From contig NZ_JNIM01000001.1 in NCBI RefSeq assembly GCF_000702505.1, positions 5,543,960-5,607,959 on the forward strand: a DNA stretch of 64,000 nt, given 5' to 3'. Under the pieces are notes generated by a model. That model searched no databases and was not told where the DNA came from. It was given only the letters and a program-made list of their open reading frames with translations. The stretch's first letter is position 1; every line of letters starts with the position of its first letter. Below are positions 16,854 to 26,117 of the stretch, one piece after another. This stretch comes from Thermogemmatispora carboxidivorans. GTDB lineage: Bacteria > Chloroflexota > Ktedonobacteria > Ktedonobacterales > Ktedonobacteraceae. The translations under genes and the position numbers were made by a program.

Positions 16854-18134
16854 TCAGTCAGTCTGGGACTGCAGCGCACGCAGGCCGCGTTTGGCGATAT
16901 CGCGGCGGTAGTGCATGCCTTCGAAGTGGATCAGGCGGGCCGCTTCGTACGCACGCTCCACCGCCTCTGCGAGCGTAGTGCCGTAGGCGGCCACGCTCAG
17001 GACGCGCCCACCTGCCGTCACCAGCTTGCCGTCGTGCAGAGCGGTGCCGGCGTGGAAGACCTGCACCTGCTCCAGTCGTCCCGCTTCGGCCAGACCCTCA
17101 ATGGGCAGACCCGTGCGGTAGCTGCCGGGATAGCCACCCGAAGCCAGAGTCAAGCTGACCGCGTAGCCTGGGTGCCACAGCGAGTCGCTCGCCAGGCGCG
17201 CGGGCGCTTGTAGCAGATCGAGCAGGTCGGCCTTCAGCAAGAGCATCATGGCCTGCGTCTCGGGGTCGCCGAAGCGCGTATTATGCTCCAGCACCATCGG
17301 CCCGCGCTCGGTCAGCATAATATTCGAATAGAGGACCCCCGAGAAGGCGATGCCGCGCTCCTGCAGCGCGCGCAGCGTCGCTGCGATAATGCGCTCATGC
17401 ACGGCTCGCTCGATCTCAGCACTCACAAAGGGCAGAGGGGCATAGGCTCCCATGCCGCCCGTATTGAGGCCCTCATCGTTATCCAGGGCGCGCTTATGAT
17501 CCTGCGTCAGCACCAGCGGCACGAAGCTGGTCCCATTGCAGAGCGCCGTCGAACCGATCTCATCTCCCTGCAAATAGTCCTCGATGACCACCACCTCGCC
17601 AGCGCCGCCGAAGATCCGCTCGACCATCATCTGCCGCACCGCTGTCCGAGCGGTCTCCAGATCCAGAGCTACAATGGCCCCCTTGCCGGCAGCATTGCCA
17701 TCGGCCTTGACAACCACAGGAGCGCCGTGCTCCTCCAGGTAAGCGAAAGCGGCGGCGGGATCACGAAAGGTTCGATGCTGCGCTGTAGGGATGCCCGCCG
17801 TCTCCATCAGCTCTTTGGCGAAGGCCTTGCTACCCTCCAGCATGGCGCCGGCCTGCGTCGGCCCAAAGATCGGCAGGCCCCGGGCCCGGAAGACGTCGAC
17901 AAGACCTGCAATTAAGGGCGCCTCGGGACCAACCACCGTCAGCTCGATCGCCTGCCGCTCGGCAAAATCGGCCAGGCGCTCCAGCTCGTTCAAGCCAATA
18001 GGCACGCACTCCGCCAGCGCGGCCATGCCGGGATTCCCTGGAGCGGCCCAGAGCTGCGAGACACGTCGGCTCTGCGCCAGCTTCCAAAGCAGCGCATGCT
18101 CGCGTGCGCCCGAACCAATTACCAGTACACGCAT
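16854..18134 (-). CDS. purD: Phosphoribosylamine-glycine ligase
   Basis: 426 residues from ATG 18134, preceded by AAGGAGGAGC; the longer ORF adds 22 unrelated residues. PurD is an ATP-grasp enzyme joining glycine to phosphoribosylamine (step 2). Motifs: MRVLVIGSGAREHALLWKL at the start, GPEAPLIAGLVD, PVVVKADGNAAGKGA in the ATP-binding loop (GLAAGKGV in most relatives, here GNAAGKGA), LQGDEIGSTALC, and NTGGMGAYAPLP. It lies between purF and purE in the operon. Confidence 0.97.
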   Translation of the reverse strand: MRVLVIGSGAREHALLWKLAQSRRVSQLWAAPGNPGMAALAECVPIGLNELERLADFAERQAIELTVVGPEAPLIAGLVDVFRARGLPIFGPTQAGAMLEGSKAFAKELMETAGIPTAQHRTFRDPAAAFAYLEEHGAPVVVKADGNAAGKGAIVALDLETARTAVRQMMVERIFGGAGEVVVIEDYLQGDEIGSTALCNGTSFVPLVLTQDHKRALDNDEGLNTGGMGAYAPLPFVSAEIERAVHERIIAATLRALQERGIAFSGVLYSNIMLTERGPMVLEHNTRFGDPETQAMMLLLKADLLDLLQAPARLASDSLWHPGYAVSLTLASGGYPGSYRTGLPIEGLAEAGRLEQVQVFHAGTALHDGKLVTAGGRVLSVAAYGTTLAEAVERAYEAARLIHFEGMHYRRDIAKRGLRALQSQTD

Positions 18135-18268
18135 AATCGCTAGCTCCTCCTTATACCCCTCTTCACTCCTCACACCTGGCTCTGCGGGGTCTCGCCTCAA
18201 GCACTGAATGATCAGCTCGCACTCTTACTCATCCTTTGATCGATCGGACGCTTGCCTGTCGACTGGTC

Positions 18269-19825
18269 TCACGAGGGCGAGGGCTGGCGCATGAGCGGCA
18301 GAGGAGACGACTCGTCGGCGGCCACGACGGGATCAAAGGGCCAGCCCTGACGACGCATGCAGCCGTAGCAAAACTCGCGATGTAGCAGCTCCTCATAGAA
18401 GGCGGTCGTTTCGCTCTCCTCAACTGGCTCCGCGCTGCTCGCTCCCGGCTGTGCCGCTGTCGGGGCCGTTCGCCCGCTCACGCGGCGGACCGAAGCAATG
18501 GCGCGCCCCAGACCGGCGATACTGAGGTAACCCAGGCTGTCAACGCCGATATAATCAGCCACCTCCTGAATGCTGCGACCAGCCGCAACCAGCTCGCCCT
18601 CGTGAGGGATATCAATGCCGAAGTAGCAGGGATGGCGCAGCGGCGGCGCGCTTGACCGCAGATGGATCTCGCGCACTCCCTGATGGCGCAGAGCTGCCAC
18701 CAGGCGCTTCATCGTGTTGCCGCGCACAATCGAATCGTCGACAATCACCAGGCGCTGGCCCTCCACCTTGGGGCGGACAAAGTTGAATTTGAGATCGACC
18801 TCCATCTGGCGGAGGCGCTGGTCGGGTTTAATGAAGGTACGATCGCTGTAGCGGTTCTTAATAATCGCCTGGCCGTAGGGAATACCAGAAGCGGCAGCAT
18901 AACCCAAAGCTGCCGGAATTGACGAATCGGGAACCGGCACCACCAGATCAGCCTCGACCGGGTACTCGCGAGCCAGCTCGCGGCCCAGAGCCTCGCGCAC
19001 CAGGTAAACATAGCGATCATTGACGTAGCTGGTGGCGTCCGAAAAATAGATATACTCGAAGACGCAGAGCGTCTGGCGCGGGGCCTGAACCAGAATCTCG
19101 GAGTGCAGACCCTGCTCATCGATCGTGATCAGCTCGCCTGGCTCGACATTGCGCACAAAGGTGGCCCCAATGCGATCGAAAGCGCAGGACTCCGAGGCAG
19201 CGATCCAGATGCCGCCGATACGTCCCAGGCAAAGCGGACGCATGCCCCAGGGATCGCGCACCGCATAGAGCTTGCCCTCAGCCAGGATTACCAGGCTGTA
19301 GGCTCCCTTCAACAGAGGGAAAGCCGTCAGCATGCGCTCGCGCAGCGTCGCGCCCTCCGCCAGCAAGAGCAAGAGAGCGATGGCCTCGCTATCCGTTGTC
19401 GAAGAGAGCAGATGCTGTGGCAGGCGCGCGCGCAGGGCCGGGCCATTGACCAGATTGCCGTTGTGGGCCACCGCAATCGCCCCAGGGCGTGCGCCATCCT
19501 GGCCCTCAACATCGTCTCCGACCACAAACGGGCCTGCGTTCTCTACGCAGCTGGAGCCGGTGGTAGAATAGCGCACGTGGCCAATGCCGCAGTGCGTGGC
19601 TGGCAGGCCCTGACCCATATCCGTAAAGACCTCGCGCACCTTGCCCATGCCCACACGGTGGGCGATGCGGCCCTGCCGATCGTAGACCGCCATGCCCGCA
19701 CTCTCCTGGCCGCGGTGCTGCAAAGCCGTCAGGGCCAATGTCAGATACTGACGCACATCGATGCTCTCATCTCCCGGCCTGGCATAGATCCCCACAATAC
19801 CACAGGCATCGCGCAGTCGCTCCAT
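18269..19825 (-). CDS. purF: Amidophosphoribosyltransferase
   Basis: 518 residues; catalyses the first committed step of purine synthesis (PRPP plus glutamine to phosphoribosylamine). The N-terminal Ntn glutaminase starts after a short propeptide: MERLRDA then CGIVGIYARPG with the nucleophile Cys8, and LQHRGQESAGMAVYD. The PRPP-binding site is VIVDDSIVRGNTMKRLV (about 370). The presence of a propeptide plus a later Cys-rich C-terminus (REFCYGCMRR) resembles the Bacillus-type enzyme with an Fe-S cluster, although cluster ligands cannot be proven here. Follows purC by 78 bases. Confidence 0.96.
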   Translation of the reverse strand: MERLRDACGIVGIYARPGDESIDVRQYLTLALTALQHRGQESAGMAVYDRQGRIAHRVGMGKVREVFTDMGQGLPATHCGIGHVRYSTTGSSCVENAGPFVVGDDVEGQDGARPGAIAVAHNGNLVNGPALRARLPQHLLSSTTDSEAIALLLLLAEGATLRERMLTAFPLLKGAYSLVILAEGKLYAVRDPWGMRPLCLGRIGGIWIAASESCAFDRIGATFVRNVEPGELITIDEQGLHSEILVQAPRQTLCVFEYIYFSDATSYVNDRYVYLVREALGRELAREYPVEADLVVPVPDSSIPAALGYAAASGIPYGQAIIKNRYSDRTFIKPDQRLRQMEVDLKFNFVRPKVEGQRLVIVDDSIVRGNTMKRLVAALRHQGVREIHLRSSAPPLRHPCYFGIDIPHEGELVAAGRSIQEVADYIGVDSLGYLSIAGLGRAIASVRRVSGRTAPTAAQPGASSAEPVEESETTAFYEELLHREFCYGCMRRQGWPFDPVVAADESSPLPLMRQPSPS

Positions 19826-19903
19826 GACTTCCTTCCTGCTTCTCTTTCAAAGCGCTGCGGGCAGTGCAGAATGTCTAACTGCTGCACCGCCCGACAGCGT
19901 AGA

Positions 19904-20674
19904 TCAAATGCGCAGTTTCCCAGTCAAATCGGCCACCAGGGCATAGCGATCGGCAATTCCCTGCAGATCCTGCTCGGTGACCTCCTTCAGATTGCGGTAG
20001 ACCTGCTTGTCGAGCATGCGATTCTTATCGCCGCCGGGCCAGAGTCGCCAGCTATCGTTGTCGATCACGTCGGCAACCAGCAGCCTCCCCTCGCTGTCGC
20101 GCCCGAACTCGATTTTCAGATCGACCAGGGTCACATCCACGCTCGCCCAGGCCCGTTCGAGGGTCTCGAAAACGCGGCGCCCCTGCTCGGCCATCCAGGC
20201 GATTTCCTCGGCGCTGGCCAGGCCCATCTTGATGATATCCTCATCCCAGATCTGAGGATCGTGGCGGGCATCGTCCTTCAGGAAGGTCTCGATGACCAGT
20301 GGATCGAAGCGAGTGCCCTCACTAACCCCCGGGTTACGCTTCAAGTAGGAACCGGTGGCGATGCGGCGCTGCACATGCTCGATGGGAACCATCTGACAGC
20401 GCTTCACCAGGAGGGTGGTGTCGTTGATCTGGCGCACGAAGTGGGTAGGGATGCCCTCCGCGTTCAGCAGACGGAAGACGTTGGCCGTAGTGATGGTGCT
20501 CCAGCGCCCCTTACCCGTCAGCTCGTCGCGGCGCGCCCCGTCGCCCGCCGTGATCTGGTCTTTGCTGACCATATAGACCAGATTTGGGTCTTCGGGGTGG
20601 GCATAGATCCGCTTCGTCTTGCCCTCAGCCAGCAGAGGCCCAAAGGTTACCTGCTCCTCATTCTCTGCATTCAT
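19904..20674 (-). CDS. purC: Phosphoribosylaminoimidazole-succinocarboxamide synthase
   Basis: 256 residues, a typical bacterial SAICAR synthetase that joins aspartate to CAIR using ATP. Recognisable motifs: LAEGKTKRIYAHPEDPNL at the start, DQITAGDGARRDELTGKG, RRIATGSYLKRNPGVSEG and the late LVDLKIEFGRDSEGRL, VADVIDNDSWRLWPG. It sits 97 bases after the purQ-purM fusion gene on the same strand. Confidence 0.96.
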   Translation of the reverse strand: MNAENEEQVTFGPLLAEGKTKRIYAHPEDPNLVYMVSKDQITAGDGARRDELTGKGRWSTITTANVFRLLNAEGIPTHFVRQINDTTLLVKRCQMVPIEHVQRRIATGSYLKRNPGVSEGTRFDPLVIETFLKDDARHDPQIWDEDIIKMGLASAEEIAWMAEQGRRVFETLERAWASVDVTLVDLKIEFGRDSEGRLLVADVIDNDSWRLWPGGDKNRMLDKQVYRNLKEVTEQDLQGIADRYALVADLTGKLRI

Positions 20675-20771
20675 GCTAGTACCTGCTCCTCTATCTTGTG
20701 CTCTTAGTGCTATGAGTCGTTGAATCTTCCCGATCAGACAGGCGGTTTGCTGTCAGCCAGGAAGGCACCTC

Positions 20772-22757
20772 TCAGGTCAGGACAACTCCCTCGCCCTCAC
20801 GAATTGCGCCGATTGGCACCAGCTCGGGTACCAGGCGCAGGGCCTGATCCGCCTGGTCCTCTGCGACCACCAGCACCATGCCGATGCCCATATTGAAGGT
20901 ACGGTACATCTCGGTATCGTTGATCTGGCCCAGGCGAGCAATCAGCGTAAAGAGGGGGGGAACTGTCCAGGCCGAGGTCTCGATGACCGCCTGCGTACCT
21001 GGTGGCAGAATGCGCACGACATTGCCCTGGAAACCGCCGCCAGTAATATGCGCCAGGCCCTTCAGGGCTGTTCCCAGCCCGGCGCGCAGGCGCATAATCT
21101 CTGGCAGATAGCAGCGGTGGGGACGCAGCAGAGCCTCGCCTAGCGGCTCCCCCAGCTCAGGAAAGACTGTTTCCAGGGGATAAGCGGCGAAGACGCGCCG
21201 TGCCAGCGAATAGCCATTGGTATGCAGACCGCTGGAAGGCAGTCCGAGCAGGACGTCGCCGGCGCGAATCGTTGCCGGATCGATGCGCTCCACCGCCTCG
21301 ACCACCCCGACCAGTGTTCCGGCCAGATCAAAGCTACCGGGCACATACATATCGGGCATCTCGGCGGTCTCGCCTCCCAGCAGGGCGCAATCGACCTCTT
21401 GACAGGCCCGGGCCACGCTCGCCACAATTGTCGCCGCCTGCTCAGGATCGAGCCGGCCCGTTGCCAGATAGTCCATCAAGAAGAGCGGCCTTGCTCCCTG
21501 GGTCAGCAAATCGTTGACGCAGTGGTTGACCAAATCGTAGCCAATCGTCGAAAAGCGGTCCATCTGGACCGCTAGCAAAGTTTTCGTGCCCACACCATCG
21601 GTGGTAGCTACAAGCACCGGCTCGCGCATCTCCTTAAGGGTTTCGGCCCGGAAGGCAGCCGCAAAGGCTCCCACACCCGCCAACACCGCCGAACCGTGAG
21701 TCGCGCGAACCGCGGCCTTCATCAGCTCAACAGCATGTTCACCCGCCTCAATATTCACCCCACTGGTTGCATACGAGAGCGAGACCGGCTCACCTCTCGC
21801 CGCCACTAACGCGGCTGTGCGTCCCCGCTCGCCGCTCGTTGCAACCGCCGCCGTAGCAGCAGGCGTACGCCGGTTCCCCGGCTGCCCGTGGCTCTGGTTC
21901 TCGCTCTCGCCCTCCAGGCGAGGAGTCCAAAGGCGCCGCTTGCTGCTCTCATCGACACTGGTGCTGCGTTCGACAGGGGGTGCTGGTGGCTCCAGGCTCA
22001 GCAGCTGACAGACGTAGGCAAAAGCATTCTGGAAAAGTAAGAGACCATCAGCCGGACTGCGCTGTTGTGGGTGCTGCAGCGCCTGGACGTAGCGCTCGGG
22101 ATGGGGCATCAGGCCCAAGACATTGCCAGCCGGATTGCAAAGGCCAGCCACGTTCGCCAGGGAGCCGTTGGGATTGGCCGGATAGCCATCACCGTCGTAG
22201 AGGAGCGCAATCTGCTCGTGCTGGCGCAGCTCCTCTAACTGCTCTGCACTGGCCACTACAAAACGGCCCTCCCCGTGCGCCACGGGCAGCTCCAGCGGGC
22301 GATAAATGCCGCGCGTAAAGATACAGCGGCTACTCTCGGTTACCAGCGAGATCCAGCGGCATTCGAAGCGTCCCGAGCTGTTGAAGGTCAGGCTGGCCGT
22401 CTGCTGGAAATTTCCCCAATCAGTGTGTGGCAGTAAGCCGGCGCGGACCAGCACCTGAAAGCCATTGCAGATGCCCAATAGCGGGCGGCCCTCCTCTACG
22501 AAACGCTGCAACTGCTGTCCCAGATGCACCGTCAGGTTCTTCGCCAAGAGCGTGCCAGCTCCCAGGTCATCGCCATAGGAGAAGCCTCCTGGCAGGACCA
22601 GGAAATGGTAGCTCAGCAGGCGCTCTGGCTCGCGCAGCAGGGCATTGATATGAACCAGCTCTGTCTCGAAACCTGCCAGGCGACAGGCATAGGCGGTCTC
22701 GCGTTCGCAATTAAGGCCCGGCGCCCGCAGCACCAACGCGCGTGGCACAATGCTCAT
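20772..22757 (-). CDS. PurQ-PurM fusion: FGAM synthase glutaminase subunit plus AIR synthetase
   Basis: 661 residues in one uninterrupted frame. Residues 1-265 are PurQ: APGLNCERETAYACRLAG, LPGGFSYGDDLGAG, LGICNGFQVL with the glutaminase Cys, VAHGEGRFV and MPHPERY with the catalytic His. A 50-residue low-complexity linker follows. Residues about 315-661 are PurM: YATSGVNIEAGEHAVELM, GVGTKTLLAVQMDRFSTIGY, CVNDLLTQGARPLFLMDYLA and HITGGGFQGN. PurQ releases ammonia for PurL (FGAR to FGAM) and PurM closes the ring to AIR, so the fusion joins consecutive steps. Its ATG overlaps the purL stop by four bases. The two are normally separate proteins. Confidence 0.95.
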   Translation of the reverse strand: MSIVPRALVLRAPGLNCERETAYACRLAGFETELVHINALLREPERLLSYHFLVLPGGFSYGDDLGAGTLLAKNLTVHLGQQLQRFVEEGRPLLGICNGFQVLVRAGLLPHTDWGNFQQTASLTFNSSGRFECRWISLVTESSRCIFTRGIYRPLELPVAHGEGRFVVASAEQLEELRQHEQIALLYDGDGYPANPNGSLANVAGLCNPAGNVLGLMPHPERYVQALQHPQQRSPADGLLLFQNAFAYVCQLLSLEPPAPPVERSTSVDESSKRRLWTPRLEGESENQSHGQPGNRRTPAATAAVATSGERGRTAALVAARGEPVSLSYATSGVNIEAGEHAVELMKAAVRATHGSAVLAGVGAFAAAFRAETLKEMREPVLVATTDGVGTKTLLAVQMDRFSTIGYDLVNHCVNDLLTQGARPLFLMDYLATGRLDPEQAATIVASVARACQEVDCALLGGETAEMPDMYVPGSFDLAGTLVGVVEAVERIDPATIRAGDVLLGLPSSGLHTNGYSLARRVFAAYPLETVFPELGEPLGEALLRPHRCYLPEIMRLRAGLGTALKGLAHITGGGFQGNVVRILPPGTQAVIETSAWTVPPLFTLIARLGQINDTEMYRTFNMGIGMVLVVAEDQADQALRLVPELVPIGAIREGEGVVLT

Positions 22758-25700
22758 GGCAACTCTCCCTTCCAGGCGGCCTGCAGCTCAGCAATCGAAA
22801 GGTCGATCAGCGTAGCCGCCCCCTGCTTGATCACAAAGCGCCCACTGGCCGTCACATGGCCGAGCGCCGCCAGGCTCGTCACCCCACTGGCGCGCAGATG
22901 GGACTCAAAAGCCTCGCGCTGGCCGGGAGCCACCTCAACCAGGAAACGCGACGGGCTTTCACTGAAGAGCAGAACCGTAGGACGAAAGCCCTCGACCATT
23001 CCCTCCAGGCCAGCCGCCGGCTGACGCGCCAGATCGAGGCTCACACCGAGCAAGCCAGCCAGAGCCATCTCTGCCGCCGCTACAGCCAGTCCCCCTTCCG
23101 AAAGATCATGGCAGGACTGCACCAGGCCACGACGAATCGCCTCCCCAAGTGCCTTCATTGTCCTTCGGGCCTGCTCAAGTGCCACCTGCGGCAGGGCTGT
23201 CGTCGGCAACAGCTCCGTACCCACCATCTCGGCATAATGCGAGGCCGCCAACTCGTTGCGTGTCAGGCCGACCACATAAAGCAGATTGCCCGCCGCCTTC
23301 AGTGCCATATCGACCGTGTGGGAAGCGTCCTCAATTACTCCCAGCGCCGAGATCAGCAGCGTTGGAATCACCGGCAGGCGGCGCTCGCCAAAGCGATACT
23401 CATTATTCAGGCTATCCTTGCCCGAAATGAAGGGAGTGCCAAAGCCCAAGGCAGCGTCATAGCAGCCACGCACCGCCCGCACCAGCATCCCCAGCTGCTC
23501 AGGATCAGCAGGATTGCCCCAGCAAAAATTATCCAGCAGCGCCGCCCGCTCGATATCTCCGCCCAAGGCTGTCAGATTGCGCAGCGCCTCATCCACCGCA
23601 TTGAGGGCCATATGGTAAGGGTCGATCTTGCCATAGAGTGGATTAAGGCCATTCGTCAGCACCACCGCGGCGCGCGGCAGCGTCAGATCCTCTAGTAATG
23701 GCTGCAGGACTGCCCCATCGCCGGGACCATTGCCGGAGCGCCCCACCAGTGGCTTGCGCACGGTAGCCCCCTGCACCTCATGATCGTAGCGCCGCACAAC
23801 CCCCTCTTTCGAGCCAATCGTCGGATGGCGCAGCAACGTCAACAGGGCATCAGCCGCATCAGGCAAAGCCTCCGGCGAGGCGGTTGCCGATCCGACTGTC
23901 AGCGGGCGCTGCTGCCAAACAGCTTCCAGGGTGCGCTGAGGACGGCCCTCATGCAAGAAAGCCATCTCCAGGTCGGCCACCACTTCCTCACCCCAGGTCA
24001 CCGTCAGCCGTCCATCGGCAGTAAACTCGCCCAGGACCGTGGCCTCCACCTCCTCCAGCGCGCACAAGGCCAGCAGCTCATCGAGACAGGCCGGCGGCAC
24101 AGCCAGCACCATGCGCTCCTGGGCCTCCGAGAGCCAGACCTCCCAAGGGGCCAGCCCCTGATACTTCAACGGCGCCCGCGCCAGGTCCACTCGCACCCCC
24201 GTCTGAGCCCCCATCTCACCGATCGCTGACGAGAAGCCGCCCGCGCCACAATCGGTGATAGCATGATAGAGACGGCGCTCACGGGCCTGCAGGACCACAT
24301 CGGTCACCTTTTTCTCCGTAATCGGAGCCCCAATCTGCACCGCACTACCGGCCACTGCCTGCGTCTCGCTGCTCATCTCGCCTGACGAGAACGTCGCCCC
24401 GTGAATCCCATCGCGTCCTGTGCGACCACCAAGGGCCACCACCAGATCGCCCGGCTCCACGTTCCGGGGATGACTCCCGTGAGGCAGCAGGCCGAGACAG
24501 CCACAGAAGACCAGCGGATTGCACAGATACTCGCGGTGGTAGAGCACTGCCCCGTTGACGGTCGGAATGCCCATCTTATTGCCGTAGTCACGCACCCCAT
24601 TCACCACGCCCGAAGCCACGCGCCGCGGAGCCAACACGCCCGGAGGCAGCGCTTCCGCCGGCGTATCGGGTGGCCCAAAGCAGAGCACATCGGTACAGGC
24701 AATGGGACGGGCCGAAACCCCCAGCACATCGCGGATCACCCCACCGACCCCCGTATTGGCCCCGCCAAACGGCTCAATCGCTGACGGATGATTGTGCGTC
24801 TCCACCTTGAAAGCCAGATCGTAGCCATCCGTGAACTGCACCAGCCCTGCATTATCACTAAAAGCCGAAACCACCCAGGGGCGCGCCAGCTCACTGGTCG
24901 CCCGCATGATGAAAGAGCGCAGCAGGCCGGGGATCGTCTCCTCGAGCGCGGTCTCCCCAGCGGGTGTCAGCTCGCGATAGGCCACGGTGGCCTTAAACGT
25001 CTTATGGGAACAATGCTCTGACCAGGTCTGCGCCAGCGTCTCCAGCTCCACATCGGTCGGGTCGCGCCCTTGCTGGCGGAAGTACTCCTGAATCGCCTGC
25101 ATCTCCTCGGTCGTCAGCGCCAGCATTCTCTGTCTACTCAAATTGCTCAGCTCTTCGGCGTTCATTTCAGAGAGGGCCAGGCGAGCGACATGGGGGGAAG
25201 AGGAAGGAGAAGGAGCAGGATCAGTCAACGAAAAGCGAGCAGCTGAGCGCCCAGGGCCGCCAGCTGCTCGCTCGCCTTCTGCCGGCAGCAAGCGGTAGAA
25301 CTGAATGACCGGGTTATAAAGCAAGGCTTCAGCAATAGCGCGTACCTCCTGCCGACTCAAGCGCTCATCCAGAAAATAACGCCGGCCCGTCGAAACTCGT
25401 TCCAGGCCGGCGATTCCGAGCAACGAGGCGGCAAGTAAGACACTCTCCGCCAGGGTATCAGTGACACCTGGAAGAAAAAACACGTCTATGATATGGCCAC
25501 TAACCTCAGAGGATGAGCGCGCTGCAGCAGACAGCAGAGAGAAGGTCTGAGTGACAGGATCGATCAGCAGCTCGCGAGCGAGGCGCGCCATCTCTTCAGG
25601 CGAGCAGGCTCCACTAAGAGAATAAAGCTGGGCGGTACGGAGAAAAAGAGGGGAATGGCTCTCGGTGAGAGAGGCCAGCGCGGGCAGCCTGGCACGCGAG

Positions 25701-25801
25701 AGATAGGACAGCTCACGGGCAAGCTGTTGGGCCGGGATATCATACTGTGGCGAGGTGGCCCGTACCTCAATATGGTAGTCCGTCACAGTGCTTCTACCCA
25801 C
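22754..25801 (-). CDS. purL: FGAM synthase large subunit with PurS-like N-terminal domain
   Basis: 1015 residues, against about 740 for a plain small-type PurL. The first about 175 residues are two PurS-like repeats (second: VFFLPGVTDTLAESVLLAAS, then LSRQEVRAIAEALLYNPVI), the part that in other bacteria is the separate PurS subunit. From about residue 225 the PurL body follows: EYFRQQGRDPTDVELETLAQ, WSEHCSHKTFKA, ETHNHPSAIEPFGGANTGVG and DCGAGGFSSAIGEMG. The enzyme converts FGAR to FGAM with ammonia supplied by PurQ, here the next gene (4-base overlap). It is the first gene of the operon; a promoter lies at 25855-25884. Confidence 0.95.
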   Translation of the reverse strand: MGRSTVTDYHIEVRATSPQYDIPAQQLARELSYLSRARLPALASLTESHSPLFLRTAQLYSLSGACSPEEMARLARELLIDPVTQTFSLLSAAARSSSEVSGHIIDVFFLPGVTDTLAESVLLAASLLGIAGLERVSTGRRYFLDERLSRQEVRAIAEALLYNPVIQFYRLLPAEGERAAGGPGRSAARFSLTDPAPSPSSSPHVARLALSEMNAEELSNLSRQRMLALTTEEMQAIQEYFRQQGRDPTDVELETLAQTWSEHCSHKTFKATVAYRELTPAGETALEETIPGLLRSFIMRATSELARPWVVSAFSDNAGLVQFTDGYDLAFKVETHNHPSAIEPFGGANTGVGGVIRDVLGVSARPIACTDVLCFGPPDTPAEALPPGVLAPRRVASGVVNGVRDYGNKMGIPTVNGAVLYHREYLCNPLVFCGCLGLLPHGSHPRNVEPGDLVVALGGRTGRDGIHGATFSSGEMSSETQAVAGSAVQIGAPITEKKVTDVVLQARERRLYHAITDCGAGGFSSAIGEMGAQTGVRVDLARAPLKYQGLAPWEVWLSEAQERMVLAVPPACLDELLALCALEEVEATVLGEFTADGRLTVTWGEEVVADLEMAFLHEGRPQRTLEAVWQQRPLTVGSATASPEALPDAADALLTLLRHPTIGSKEGVVRRYDHEVQGATVRKPLVGRSGNGPGDGAVLQPLLEDLTLPRAAVVLTNGLNPLYGKIDPYHMALNAVDEALRNLTALGGDIERAALLDNFCWGNPADPEQLGMLVRAVRGCYDAALGFGTPFISGKDSLNNEYRFGERRLPVIPTLLISALGVIEDASHTVDMALKAAGNLLYVVGLTRNELAASHYAEMVGTELLPTTALPQVALEQARRTMKALGEAIRRGLVQSCHDLSEGGLAVAAAEMALAGLLGVSLDLARQPAAGLEGMVEGFRPTVLLFSESPSRFLVEVAPGQREAFESHLRASGVTSLAALGHVTASGRFVIKQGAATLIDLSIAELQAAWKGELP

Positions 25802-25854
25802 ACTTTGTCCTGTCCAAGGGACAGATTGCTGTTTCCGTTGAATGGAACAGCCTC

Positions 25855-25884
25855 ATTGTAGCACTTTCGGGTAACATCTGGCAA
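25855..25884 (-). promoter_or_regulatory. Putative sigma-70 type promoter of the purine operon
   Basis: On the minus strand TTGCCA (25884-25879) is followed after 18 bases by TACAAT (25860-25855), 54 bases before the purL start. No purine riboswitch fold was recognised in the short leader. Confidence 0.55.
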
Positions 25885-25974
25885 GGTGAGAGGGGGGGAG
25901 CCTGCTATGCTTTCTACAGATCAGAATCGGTATAGTTTCGGTGACCGATAACTACCATCTTGCAGTACAATATC

Positions 25975-26004
25975 TTGATGCAAAATAGCCTTTCAGTCTA
26001 TACT
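25975..26004 (+). promoter_or_regulatory. Putative promoter of the methyltransferase gene
   Basis: TTGATG, an 18-base spacer and TATACT, about 114 bases upstream of the ATG at 26118. The 316-base region 25802-26117 is otherwise a divergent promoter region with no gene. Confidence 0.5.
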
Positions 26005-26117
26005 ACAATGCAGTAAAACTCTGCTTTAGGGAAAAAACTATTTTCTCGCGAACTCGGGGCAGATATCCATCTTACCCCGTAGGACTGGCGTTTGAGGTGA
26101 ATGAAGGAGTGCATTTC

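Noticed and set aside
19103..20707. 534-codon open frame opposite purF and purC
   Set aside because: Antisense shadow of two well-defined purine genes, with no coherent domain.
25802..25860. Purine riboswitch upstream of the pur operon
   Set aside because: The leader after the predicted promoter is only about 45 bases, too short for the aptamer plus expression platform, and no conserved core was seen.
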